From: Lachnospiraceae bacterium UBA1718
GTDB taxonomy: Bacteria; Bacillota; Clostridia; Lachnospirales; Lachnospiraceae
Length of the DNA stretch: 6,595 bases
Direction: 5' to 3'
Assembly (NCBI GenBank): GCA_002317245.1
Contig: DCIU01000144.1
Location: 1-6,595 of the forward strand
Positions within the stretch are counted from its first letter, which is position 1. Every line of letters begins with the position of its first letter. The notes under the pieces are model-generated. The model was not told the origin of the DNA. It saw nothing but the letters and a program-made list of their open reading frames with translations, and did no database searches. A program made the translations under genes and the position numbers. Shown piece after piece: positions 1 through 5,620 of the stretch.

Positions 1-4
1 AGAA

Positions 5-31
5 TGTTATCATTTGTTAAGTAATTGTTAC
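5..31 (+). promoter_or_regulatory. Putative WalR (YycF) binding repeats upstream of the wall hydrolase gene
   Basis: Three TGTTAN hexamers lie in tandem: TGTTAT at 5-10, TGTTAA at 15-20 and TGTTAC at 26-31. The last two are separated by exactly five bases, so 15-31 fits the published WalR consensus TGTWAH-N5-TGTWAH without a mismatch. The first is spaced by four bases. WalRK in Firmicutes controls peptidoglycan hydrolase genes, including NlpC/P60 endopeptidases such as CwlO and LytE of Bacillus, which is the type of gene that follows. The match is seen directly; actual WalR control is inference. No convincing -35/-10 pair is visible between the repeats and the start codon. The best -10-like hexamer is AATAAT at 43-48. 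Confidence 0.5.
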
Positions 32-63
32 GAAATTGAAGGAATAATTGAAAGTAGCATAGT

Positions 64-1269
64 ATGAATAGAGACAGAATTAGGCTTTCTGTCACACTTG
101 CGGCCGGCATCACAGCCGGTGCTTTAATGTTTGGACTTAACACAATGGAGGTCCAGGCAGCAGGTATTTCAGGAGTGCTTCCATCAGCAGGTTTTTCATT
201 GACCGTTGAAGGAGGTAATTCGATAACGCAGGTCAAGACGGAAGTTAAGACAACTACTTCTGATAAAGAGGTTGTTGAGCCTATCACATATGCAGATCTA
301 CCTGAAGAACTCTTAAGGACAGATGAGGAGAAGGAATTCTATAATCTGGTTATTGCTAAGGTTAATGATTACGTTAACGTTAGAGATTATCCTGATGAGA
401 ACGAGGGTAAGATCGTAGGAAAATTATATGATAAATCTGCTGGTAACTTCATTGAGGAAGTTAACGGATGGTACAAGATTCAGTCAGGTAACTGTACGGG
501 TTATGTAAAAGCTGAGTATTGTGTAACGGGTGATGACGCTATTGCCTTAGCCAAGGAAGTTGGTACGAGGCTTGCAAGAGTTAATACAACCACTCTTAAG
601 GTTAGAGAAGAGGCCAGCTTAGAATCATCGGTTCTTGGTCTTGTACCTATTGATGAAGAGCTTGTTGTTATCGAAGAGCTTGAAGACTGGGTCAAGGTAG
701 ATATAGAGGAAGGTTACGGATACGTATCTAATGAGTTCGTAGACTTCCATACTGAATTCGTTAAGGCTGAGAGTAAGGAAGAAGAAGAAGCCAGACTTGC
801 CAAGGAGAAGGCTGAGAGAGATAAGGCTAACGCAGCAGCAAGAAAAGCAACAGCAGCTAGCCAGGCTGCAAACGGGGGCTCAACTTCATCATCTTCTGGA
901 TCAAGTATATCAGTAGCAGGAAGCGGAGCAGGTGTGGCTGTAGCCAACTATGGACTGCAGTTCGTTGGTAATCCTTATGTATTTGGTGGTTCATCACTTA
1001 CTCATGGAACTGACTGCTCTGGATTTGTAATGAGTGTATACAGGAACTTCGGAGTATCCTTACCACATTCTTCTTCAGCGGACAGAAGTGTGGGATATGA
1101 TGTTGGCGGACTTGCTAATGCACAGCCAGGTGATATTGTATGTTACTCTGGTCATGTTGCAATCTATATTGGCGGCGGACAGATTGTACATGCTTCTACA
1201 AGCAGAACAGGTATTATAGTATCTAATGCTACTTACCGTAATCCAATCTGTGTAAGAAGAATTTTCTAA
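64..1269 (+). CDS. Secreted SH3-SH3-NlpC/P60 peptidoglycan endopeptidase
   Basis: This is a 401-residue secreted cell-wall hydrolase. A signal peptide is clear: basic MNRDRIR, a hydrophobic stretch to about residue 25, and a probable cleavage after VQA near residue 32. Two bacterial SH3 domains follow, at about 99-154 (core NVRDYP at 105-110, NGWYKI at 134-139) and 170-229 (LKVREEA at 178-184, DWVKV at 208-212). SH3 domains of this type usually bind the wall. A charged, Ala/Glu/Lys-rich linker (about 235-268) and a Ser/Gly-rich stretch (274-296) lead to a C-terminal NlpC/P60 domain, about 300-401. Its catalytic triad is visible: Cys318 in TDCSGF, His364 in SGHVAIYIGG and His376 in IVHAS. Family members cut D-glutamyl to diamino-acid bonds in stem peptides, which is the likely activity here. 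The start at 64 is the only Met before the signal peptide; its ribosome binding site is weak (GAAAG at 50-54, or AAGGA at 39-43, rather distant). The gene is followed at once by its own terminator. Confidence 0.93.
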   Translation: MNRDRIRLSVTLAAGITAGALMFGLNTMEVQAAGISGVLPSAGFSLTVEGGNSITQVKTEVKTTTSDKEVVEPITYADLPEELLRTDEEKEFYNLVIAKVNDYVNVRDYPDENEGKIVGKLYDKSAGNFIEEVNGWYKIQSGNCTGYVKAEYCVTGDDAIALAKEVGTRLARVNTTTLKVREEASLESSVLGLVPIDEELVVIEELEDWVKVDIEEGYGYVSNEFVDFHTEFVKAESKEEEEARLAKEKAERDKANAAARKATAASQAANGGSTSSSSGSSISVAGSGAGVAVANYGLQFVGNPYVFGGSSLTHGTDCSGFVMSVYRNFGVSLPHSSSADRSVGYDVGGLANAQPGDIVCYSGHVAIYIGGGQIVHASTSRTGIIVSNATYRNPICVRRIF

Positions 1270-1285
1270 TAAGAAAGCTTAATTT

Positions 1286-1326
1286 GAGCGATGTATTTTG
1301 ATTAAATGCATCGCTCTTTTTCTTTT
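1286..1326 (+). terminator. Intrinsic terminator of the wall hydrolase gene
   Basis: A stem of 13 base pairs (GAGCGATGTATTT at 1286-1298 with 1304-1316, one U-G pair) closes a 5-base loop. It is followed by a T-rich tract, TTTTTCTTTT, at 1317-1326. It starts 16 bases after the stop codon, so the gene is probably monocistronic. Confidence 0.9.
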
Positions 1327-1348
1327 GATTGAAATTCTACTGGAATAT

Positions 1349-1374
1349 TCAGACTTAAAAATCAGACTAAAAAA
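1349..1374. repeat. Two abutting 13-bp AT-rich direct repeats
   Basis: TCAGACTTAAAAA at 1349-1361 is followed without a gap by TCAGACTAAAAAA at 1362-1374, 12 of 13 bases identical. The purpose is unknown. They lie about 80 bp before the first DnaA-box-like site, so they may be part of the same element, or a binding site for another factor. Confidence 0.7.
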
Positions 1375-1437
1375 TTGTTGACAAGATGTATCTTGTAAAA
1401 AATGTACAAATATGATGGTGACTAAAACAGTCAACAA
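1375..1437. repeat. Inverted 8-bp arms enclosing a smaller palindrome
   Basis: TTGTTGAC at 1375-1382 and GTCAACAA at 1430-1437 are exact reverse complements, 47 bases apart. Between them lie the 16-bp palindrome at 1381-1396 (overlapping by two bases) and a short inverted pair, TGACT/AGTCA, at 1419-1423 and 1429-1433. No T tract follows, so this is not a terminator. It could be a pair of half-sites or a cruciform; function is not known. Confidence 0.45.
1381..1396. promoter_or_regulatory. Perfect 16-bp palindrome, operator-like
   Basis: ACAAGATGTATCTTGT consists of two exactly complementary 7-base arms around GT. This size and symmetry is typical of a dimeric repressor site. A TTGACA hexamer at 1378-1383 overlaps its left edge, but no -10 hexamer stands at the usual 16-18 bp spacing, so a promoter here is not supported. 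The regulator cannot be named. Confidence 0.5.
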
Positions 1438-1455
1438 AAAGTGGAAAATGCAAAG

Positions 1456-1536
1456 TTATCCACATACGCAATGGGAAGATATGCGTATTTGCCGACTTAT
1501 TCACGGACTTATCCACATTATCCACGGTTATCAACA
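1456..1536 (+). promoter_or_regulatory. Cluster of five DnaA-box-like 9-mers
   Basis: Five copies of a DnaA-box-like 9-mer stand in the same orientation. TTATCCACA, the bacterial consensus, occurs at 1456-1464 and 1509-1517. TTATTCACG is at 1497-1505, TTATCCACG at 1518-1526 and TTATCAACA at 1528-1536. The last four start 12, 9 and 10 bases apart, close to one helical turn, and two directly abut. A weaker reverse-strand match (TTTTCCACT) lies at 1440-1448. DnaA binds such arrays at origins and at DnaA-box clusters outside the origin that titrate DnaA or regulate genes. No dnaA, dnaN or rpmH gene is in the window, so whether this is an origin or a secondary cluster cannot be decided here. Confidence 0.75.
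1464..1488. repeat. Inverted repeat between DnaA-box-like sites
   Basis: ATACGCA at 1464-1470 and TGCGTAT at 1482-1488 are exact reverse complements around 11 bases. The left arm shares one base with the first DnaA-box-like site, and the repeat fills most of the gap between the first site and the run of four. It may be a binding site for a second protein or a short hairpin. Confidence 0.5.
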
Positions 1537-1660
1537 AAGAATTTGGGATAAGTTATGTTTATCGCTCGAAAATATGTTTTGGTAGAGGTGCACAAAGAAA
1601 CAAAAGGAAAGACTAAATATAGGGGAAAATAAAAGATAATTTATTTGAAAAATTTTGCTA

Positions 1661-1675
1661 AATTGTCTGACAATT
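1661..1675. promoter_or_regulatory. Perfect 15-bp palindrome upstream of hpf
   Basis: AATTGTC-T-GACAATT has two exactly complementary 7-base arms around a single T. The core GT-N3-AC resembles operators of FadR-type GntR regulators, although other families are possible. It overlaps the -35 hexamer of the best candidate hpf promoter, a position suited to repression. The symmetry is seen directly; the regulator is inference. Confidence 0.45.
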
Positions 1676-1691
1676 CCCAAGTAATTATAGA
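1663..1691 (+). promoter_or_regulatory. Candidate sigma-A promoter of hpf
   Basis: TTGTCT at 1663-1668 and TATAGA at 1686-1691 are spaced by 17 bp, each matching four of six consensus bases. A stronger -10-like hexamer, TACAAT at 1701-1706, has no good -35 partner. Either would give a leader of roughly 60-80 bases that includes the hairpin at 1724-1746. Confidence 0.35.
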
Positions 1692-1723
1692 CAAATCGTA
1701 TACAATATGCTAACATAAATCTA

Positions 1724-1746
1724 TGCCAAATAAGTGTAATTTGGCA
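1724..1746 (+). promoter_or_regulatory. Hairpin in the hpf leader
   Basis: TGCCAAAT at 1724-1731 and ATTTGGCA at 1739-1746 are exact reverse complements around a 7-base loop. The repeat ends 13 bases before the ribosome binding site AAGGAG at 1760-1765, so it would not cover it. It may be a 5' RNA stem that affects stability or translation, or a DNA operator just downstream of transcription start. Confidence 0.45.
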
Positions 1747-1775
1747 AATACTCGATAGTAAGGAGATGGAAAATT

Positions 1776-2303
<528 letters not shown>

Positions 2304-2334
2304 AAATTATATTATAACTGATTGATAGTGAATG

Positions 2335-2365
2335 AGGTTCGTGACGATGTCACGAACCTTTTTTT
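2335..2365 (+). terminator. Intrinsic terminator of hpf
   Basis: An 11-bp perfect stem (AGGTTCGTGAC at 2335-2345 with 2349-2359) closes a GAT triloop, and a run of seven T ends at 2365. It lies about 30 bases after the hpf stop and only 16 bases before the next start codon. Confidence 0.93.
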
Positions 2366-2375
2366 GTGTTAAAAT
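2347..2375 (+). promoter_or_regulatory. Candidate promoter embedded in the hpf terminator
   Basis: An extended -10, TGTTAAAAT at 2367-2375 (TG-N-TAAAAT, five of six), stands 17 bp after ATGTCA at 2347-2352 (four of six to TTGACA), counting from the hexamer. The -35 lies in the loop and right arm of the terminator hairpin. Transcription would begin near 2382, the A of the downstream ATG, so the mRNA would be leaderless. The hexamers are seen; use is inference. Confidence 0.45.
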
Positions 2376-2381
2376 ATACCC

Positions 2382-4274
2382 ATGTGGTTTGTTACATTAT
2401 TGGGTTTTCTATTAATTACATTTGCGGTAGGAGTACAGTGCCAGGAAAAATTCCAGGAAGTGTTGCCGGTTTCCTTGTCAGGGCTCTTACTGCTTCTATA
2501 TATATTAGGTCTGTGTGGCAATTTGAATATCATTGCCCTGCTTTCTATAATAGTCATCTTTATTACACTTCTGTCTCTTATAATGATGAAAGAGACTGGA
2601 AGAAGAGAATTCTTAAGAAGTCTTAGGGACTTCTACTTATCCCCATCTGCGGTATGTATAATACTAGGACTTATTCTTATATCAGTACTTACATCGGGGC
2701 ATGTAGCGACCTGGTGGGATGATGTGAATTATTGGGCTACGGACGCTAAGGCGCTGTACTACCTCAATGGATTCACTGGCAAGTATGGCAATGTTGCTCC
2801 TGAATTCGGAGACTATCCTCCGGGATTACAGCTTATGAAGTGGTGTTTTGCCAAGATATGCTTATCGGATTATAAGGAAGGCTTATCATATGCGGGATAC
2901 TACTGTATGAACATCATTTTCTGCCTTCCAGTTCTCAAGAAGACTAGAGATAAGAATATTCTTGTTCAGGTAATAGCCTTTATTGCGATATTCCTTCTGC
3001 CAGGTGTATGCAATGATGTCTGGAGCCATGGAGCATGTGCTGATGTCACTATGGGAATTGTCTATGGCGCAGTACTGATTTCAATCTTTGATTATGAGAA
3101 TCATGGTAAGAGTTTCTACTATATTAGAATAGCTTTACTTATGAGCCTGCTGACCCTCTGTAAGTCCGTTGGCTTCGAGTGGATGATTTATTCTGCAGTG
3201 CTCTTATTTGTTATGACATTTATTCATGCTGACACCTATGTACAGCTCTTTGGGGAGAAACAGCGAATATATGCCCTTTCTTCCATGGTGACGGCAGCGT
3301 CAGTTCAGGCGTCATGGTGGATATACTGCCTGCTTAACAGACGTATTGCCAAGCTGACAAGCTCTGGGGCTCATATGGCCGCATCGGGTTATAGCCAGTC
3401 CGAAGATGTCATTAGTTCTAAGGCTAAGCTATTCCTTAGTGGCTTTGGCTTTTGCCCAATGCATACTAATAAAACATGGGCTGTTGATCTGTCTGCATTA
3501 GCAATGCTAATACTAATTGCACTGGTTGTTATAGGGCTTACCACCTTAAGGAAGCTTGATAAGAAGGAAGCGATATTTGTTCCTATATATGTTGCAATCA
3601 CTGCGCTTATTGCCTATGGAATAATCTTCGTGGGTCATATTACAATCTTCGCGGGAGAGAGTCAGTACGATACAGCGGAGGTTATGGCAATATCCATATC
3701 CAGATACGCCGCACCATTTACAATTGGTACACTGATGCTTCTTATATTTGTTATTACAGACAGATGCAGTGAGAGGATGGCTCTGATTGCATGCGCGGTT
3801 TTCGTTCTTGCAACAACCGACTATACAGCAGCGGCTTATTGTCTGGGCGGTTATAGAGTGGAAAGAGAGCAGGATATAACCGATAGAGAGTCAATGGTAG
3901 ATGATAATGGATATATATATGCCGAGGTGGTTAAGGGGGATGAGAGGCTTCCTGGACACAGGGTGCTGTATTTCAGGGATGATACAGTGATTCACTGGGT
4001 GAAGGATACTTACATCAATCATGAGGTTGCTCCGGTACCTACAGTATATGCGGGCATTAATCCAGCGACTATGAATGCTGATAATATATCAGATAAAATC
4101 AAGGAACTTCACGCAGAATACATCTATATAGAAGATGTTGGTTACCTTGAGGAGGATCCTTTGCGGGAGGTCATTGGTCCACTGATGAGCGAAGGTGAGA
4201 TATTCCAATATGAGACTGTTTATAAAGTAGTAAATAATGGTCAAGAAAATAGGGTAAATCTCATTGCAAAATAG
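2382..4274 (+). CDS. Polytopic membrane protein, GT-C glycosyltransferase-like
   Basis: This 630-residue protein has about 13-14 hydrophobic segments between residues 2 and 485, then a C-terminal soluble part of about 145 residues. I do not recognise the exact family. The layout resembles GT-C glycosyltransferases, which move sugars from polyprenyl-phosphate donors outside the membrane. An acidic motif, WWDDVNYW at 111-118, stands in the first large loop after a membrane segment, DYPPG follows at 144-148 (a YPPG/RPPG-type loop is common in that fold), and CKSVGFEW is at 260-267. The substrate is unknown; wall or surface polysaccharide or lipid-linked sugars are possible. A polymerase or other transporter-like protein is an alternative. 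No Shine-Dalgarno sequence precedes the ATG, which lies 16 bases after the hpf terminator. A later start (GTG 2461 or TTG 2464, after AGGA) would drop the first membrane segment and is less likely. Codon use is less biased than in hpf, thl and crt, suggesting low expression. Confidence 0.7.
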   Translation: MWFVTLLGFLLITFAVGVQCQEKFQEVLPVSLSGLLLLLYILGLCGNLNIIALLSIIVIFITLLSLIMMKETGRREFLRSLRDFYLSPSAVCIILGLILISVLTSGHVATWWDDVNYWATDAKALYYLNGFTGKYGNVAPEFGDYPPGLQLMKWCFAKICLSDYKEGLSYAGYYCMNIIFCLPVLKKTRDKNILVQVIAFIAIFLLPGVCNDVWSHGACADVTMGIVYGAVLISIFDYENHGKSFYYIRIALLMSLLTLCKSVGFEWMIYSAVLLFVMTFIHADTYVQLFGEKQRIYALSSMVTAASVQASWWIYCLLNRRIAKLTSSGAHMAASGYSQSEDVISSKAKLFLSGFGFCPMHTNKTWAVDLSALAMLILIALVVIGLTTLRKLDKKEAIFVPIYVAITALIAYGIIFVGHITIFAGESQYDTAEVMAISISRYAAPFTIGTLMLLIFVITDRCSERMALIACAVFVLATTDYTAAAYCLGGYRVEREQDITDRESMVDDNGYIYAEVVKGDERLPGHRVLYFRDDTVIHWVKDTYINHEVAPVPTVYAGINPATMNADNISDKIKELHAEYIYIEDVGYLEEDPLREVIGPLMSEGEIFQYETVYKVVNNGQENRVNLIAK

Positions 4275-4292
4275 TAGGTGCTATGGTAAAAT
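4264..4292 (+). promoter_or_regulatory. Candidate promoter of the butyrate operon
   Basis: TTGCAA at 4264-4269 and TAAAAT at 4287-4292 are 17 bp apart, and TGG directly before the latter makes an extended -10. The -35 lies within the last codons of the upstream membrane protein gene, and transcription would start near 4299, giving a leader of about 57 bases. No terminator separates the two genes, so readthrough into thl is also possible. Confidence 0.55.
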
Positions 4293-4340
4293 AGGAACAT
4301 CGACTATGATAAAAAAATAACAATCTAATATTTATCAACG

Positions 4341-4358
4341 AAAGGAGTCATGAAAATG
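4341..4358 (+). promoter_or_regulatory. Ribosome binding site that decides the thl start
   Basis: AAAGGAG at 4341-4347 is only two bases from an in-frame ATG at 4350 but eight bases from the ATG at 4356. The second is the normal distance, so MAKKVVIAS is the preferred N terminus. Confidence 0.8.
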
Positions 4359-5534
4359 GCAAAGAAAGTAGTTATTGCAAGTGCGTGCCGTACAGCTATC
4401 GGTACAATGGGTGGTACACTTAGTACAACTCCAGCAGCAGAGCTTGGTGCAATCGTTATCAAGGAGGCTGTAGAGCGTGCAGGTATTAAGCCTGAAGATG
4501 TTGATCAGGTATATATGGGATGCGTTATCCAGGCTGGTCTTGGACAGAACGTAGCTCGTCAGGCAACAATCAAGGCTGGTCTTCCAATCGAGGTTCCGGC
4601 AGTTACAATGAACGTTGTGTGTGGTTCAGGTCTTAACTGTGTTAACCAGGCAGCTCAGATGATTATGGCTGGTGACGCTGACGTAGTTGTAGCAGGTGGT
4701 ATGGAGAACATGTCAATGGCTCCTTACGCTCTTGATAAGGCTCGTTTCGGATATAGAATGAACAATGCAATCATGAAGGACTGTATGGTTAATGATGCTC
4801 TTTGGGATGCATTCAATGATTACCACATGATTACTACAGCTGATAACATCTGTAGAGAGTGGGGAATCACAAGAGAGGATCTTGATGAGTTCGCACTTAA
4901 GAGCCAGTTAAAGGCAGCTAAGGCTCAGGAGACAGGTGCATTCGATGAGGAGATCGTACCTGTAACAATTAAGAATAAGAAGGGCGACATCGTATTCGCT
5001 AAGGATGAGGGACCAAGAGCTGGTTCTACAATCGAAGGTCTTGCTAAGCTTCGTCCAATCAATAAGGATGGTTTCGTAACAGCTGGTAACGCTTCTGGTA
5101 TCAACGATGGTGCTGCAGCACTCGTTATCATGAGCGAAGAGAAGGCTAACGAGCTTGGTGTTAAGCCACTCGCAACATTCGTAGCTGGTGGTCTTGCTGG
5201 ATGCAGACCAGAGGTTATGGGTATCGGACCTGTTCCTGCAACTGAGAAGGTTATGGCTAAGGCTGGATACAAGATTTCTGATTTCGATATCATCGAGGCT
5301 AATGAGGCATTCGCAGCTCAGTCAATCGCTGTAGGACGTGACCTTGGTATCGACGTTGACAAGCAGCTCAATCCAAACGGTGGTGCAATCGCACTTGGAC
5401 ATCCAGTTGGAGCTTCAGGAGCTAGAATCCTTGTAACACTTCTCCACGAGATGAAGAAGGCAGGCGCTCATAAGGGTCTTGCTACACTTTGTATCGGTGG
5501 CGGAATGGGATGCGCTACAATCGTTGAGATGTAA
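4356..5534 (+). CDS. thl: Acetyl-CoA acetyltransferase (thiolase)
   Basis: This 392-residue cytoplasmic enzyme condenses two acetyl-CoA into acetoacetyl-CoA, the first committed step of butyrate formation. The full type II biosynthetic thiolase fold is present. Catalytic residues can be read: nucleophile Cys89 in NVVCGSGLN, His349 in ALGHPVGASGAR and proton-transfer Cys379 in LCIGGGMG. Their numbering nearly matches the well-studied Zoogloea enzyme (89, 348, 378). NEAFAAQ and the glycine-rich GGMENMS motif are also intact. Length is the family norm. The start at 4356 is chosen over the ATG at 4350 by ribosome binding site spacing. Crt and hbd follow in the same orientation, so the thiolase heads a butyrate operon; in Clostridium acetobutylicum thl lies apart from the crt-bcd-etf-hbd cluster. 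Codon use is strongly biased, as expected for an abundant fermentation enzyme. A degradative role is unlikely in this context. The symbol atoB is also used. Confidence 0.96.
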   Translation: MAKKVVIASACRTAIGTMGGTLSTTPAAELGAIVIKEAVERAGIKPEDVDQVYMGCVIQAGLGQNVARQATIKAGLPIEVPAVTMNVVCGSGLNCVNQAAQMIMAGDADVVVAGGMENMSMAPYALDKARFGYRMNNAIMKDCMVNDALWDAFNDYHMITTADNICREWGITREDLDEFALKSQLKAAKAQETGAFDEEIVPVTIKNKKGDIVFAKDEGPRAGSTIEGLAKLRPINKDGFVTAGNASGINDGAAALVIMSEEKANELGVKPLATFVAGGLAGCRPEVMGIGPVPATEKVMAKAGYKISDFDIIEANEAFAAQSIAVGRDLGIDVDKQLNPNGGAIALGHPVGASGARILVTLLHEMKKAGAHKGLATLCIGGGMGCATIVEM

Positions 5535-5552
5535 CTAAACTAAAGATAAATA

Positions 5553-5590
5553 CACGAGAGAGAATACCTAAATGGCATTCTCTTTTCGTG
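5553..5590 (+). promoter_or_regulatory. Imperfect hairpin between thl and crt
   Basis: CACGA at 5553-5557 pairs with TCGTG at 5586-5590 and AGAGAAT at 5559-5565 pairs with ATTCTCT at 5577-5583, with small internal mismatches, two more pairs near the tip and a TAAAT loop. No T tract follows the right arm, so it does not look like a full terminator. It may protect or process the mRNA and set the ratio of Thl to Crt, or act as a partial attenuator. Confidence 0.55.
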
Positions 5591-5620
5591 CGTTTATATA
5601 AATGAAAAGGAGACAAAACT

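Larger units (their letters stand above)
1327..1775. other. Structured intergenic region without a gene
   Basis: About 450 bases separate the terminator from hpf. No reading frame here has both a ribosome binding site and a credible protein; the longest on the minus strand (1531-1716) is low-complexity Phe/Leu/Ile/Ser-rich translation of AT-rich DNA. The region instead holds, in order, a 13-bp tandem repeat, a 16-bp palindrome, widely spaced inverted arms, a DnaA-box-like cluster, an AT-rich stretch at about 1605-1665, a 15-bp palindrome with a candidate promoter, and a leader hairpin before hpf. Each is listed separately. It is denser in sites than a simple promoter region. Confidence 0.8.

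Noticed and set aside
1394..1408. A second WalR box in the intergenic region (TGTAAA and TGTACA)
   Set aside because: The spacing is three bases rather than five and the second hexamer does not fit TGTWAH.
1378..1416. Sigma-A promoter with TTGACA at 1378-1383 and TATGAT at 1411-1416
   Set aside because: The spacer would be 27 bp, far beyond the workable range, and no hexamer at 16-18 bp resembles a -10.
1531..1716. Minus-strand reading frame of 61 codons in the intergenic region
   Set aside because: It is rich in Phe, Leu, Ile and Ser as expected from AT-rich DNA, has no recognisable ribosome binding site and runs across the hpf promoter region.
4350..4355. ATG at 4350 as the thl start
   Set aside because: Only two bases separate it from AAAGGAG, too close for initiation, while the ATG at 4356 is at the normal eight bases and gives the usual thiolase N terminus and catalytic numbering.
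4925..5293. Minus-strand frame of 122 codons inside thl
   Set aside because: It is antisense shadow coding of a conserved, codon-biased gene and resembles no protein.
5553..5590. Terminator between thl and crt
   Set aside because: The hairpin lacks a following T tract and crt has no separate promoter that I can see, so an operon is more likely.
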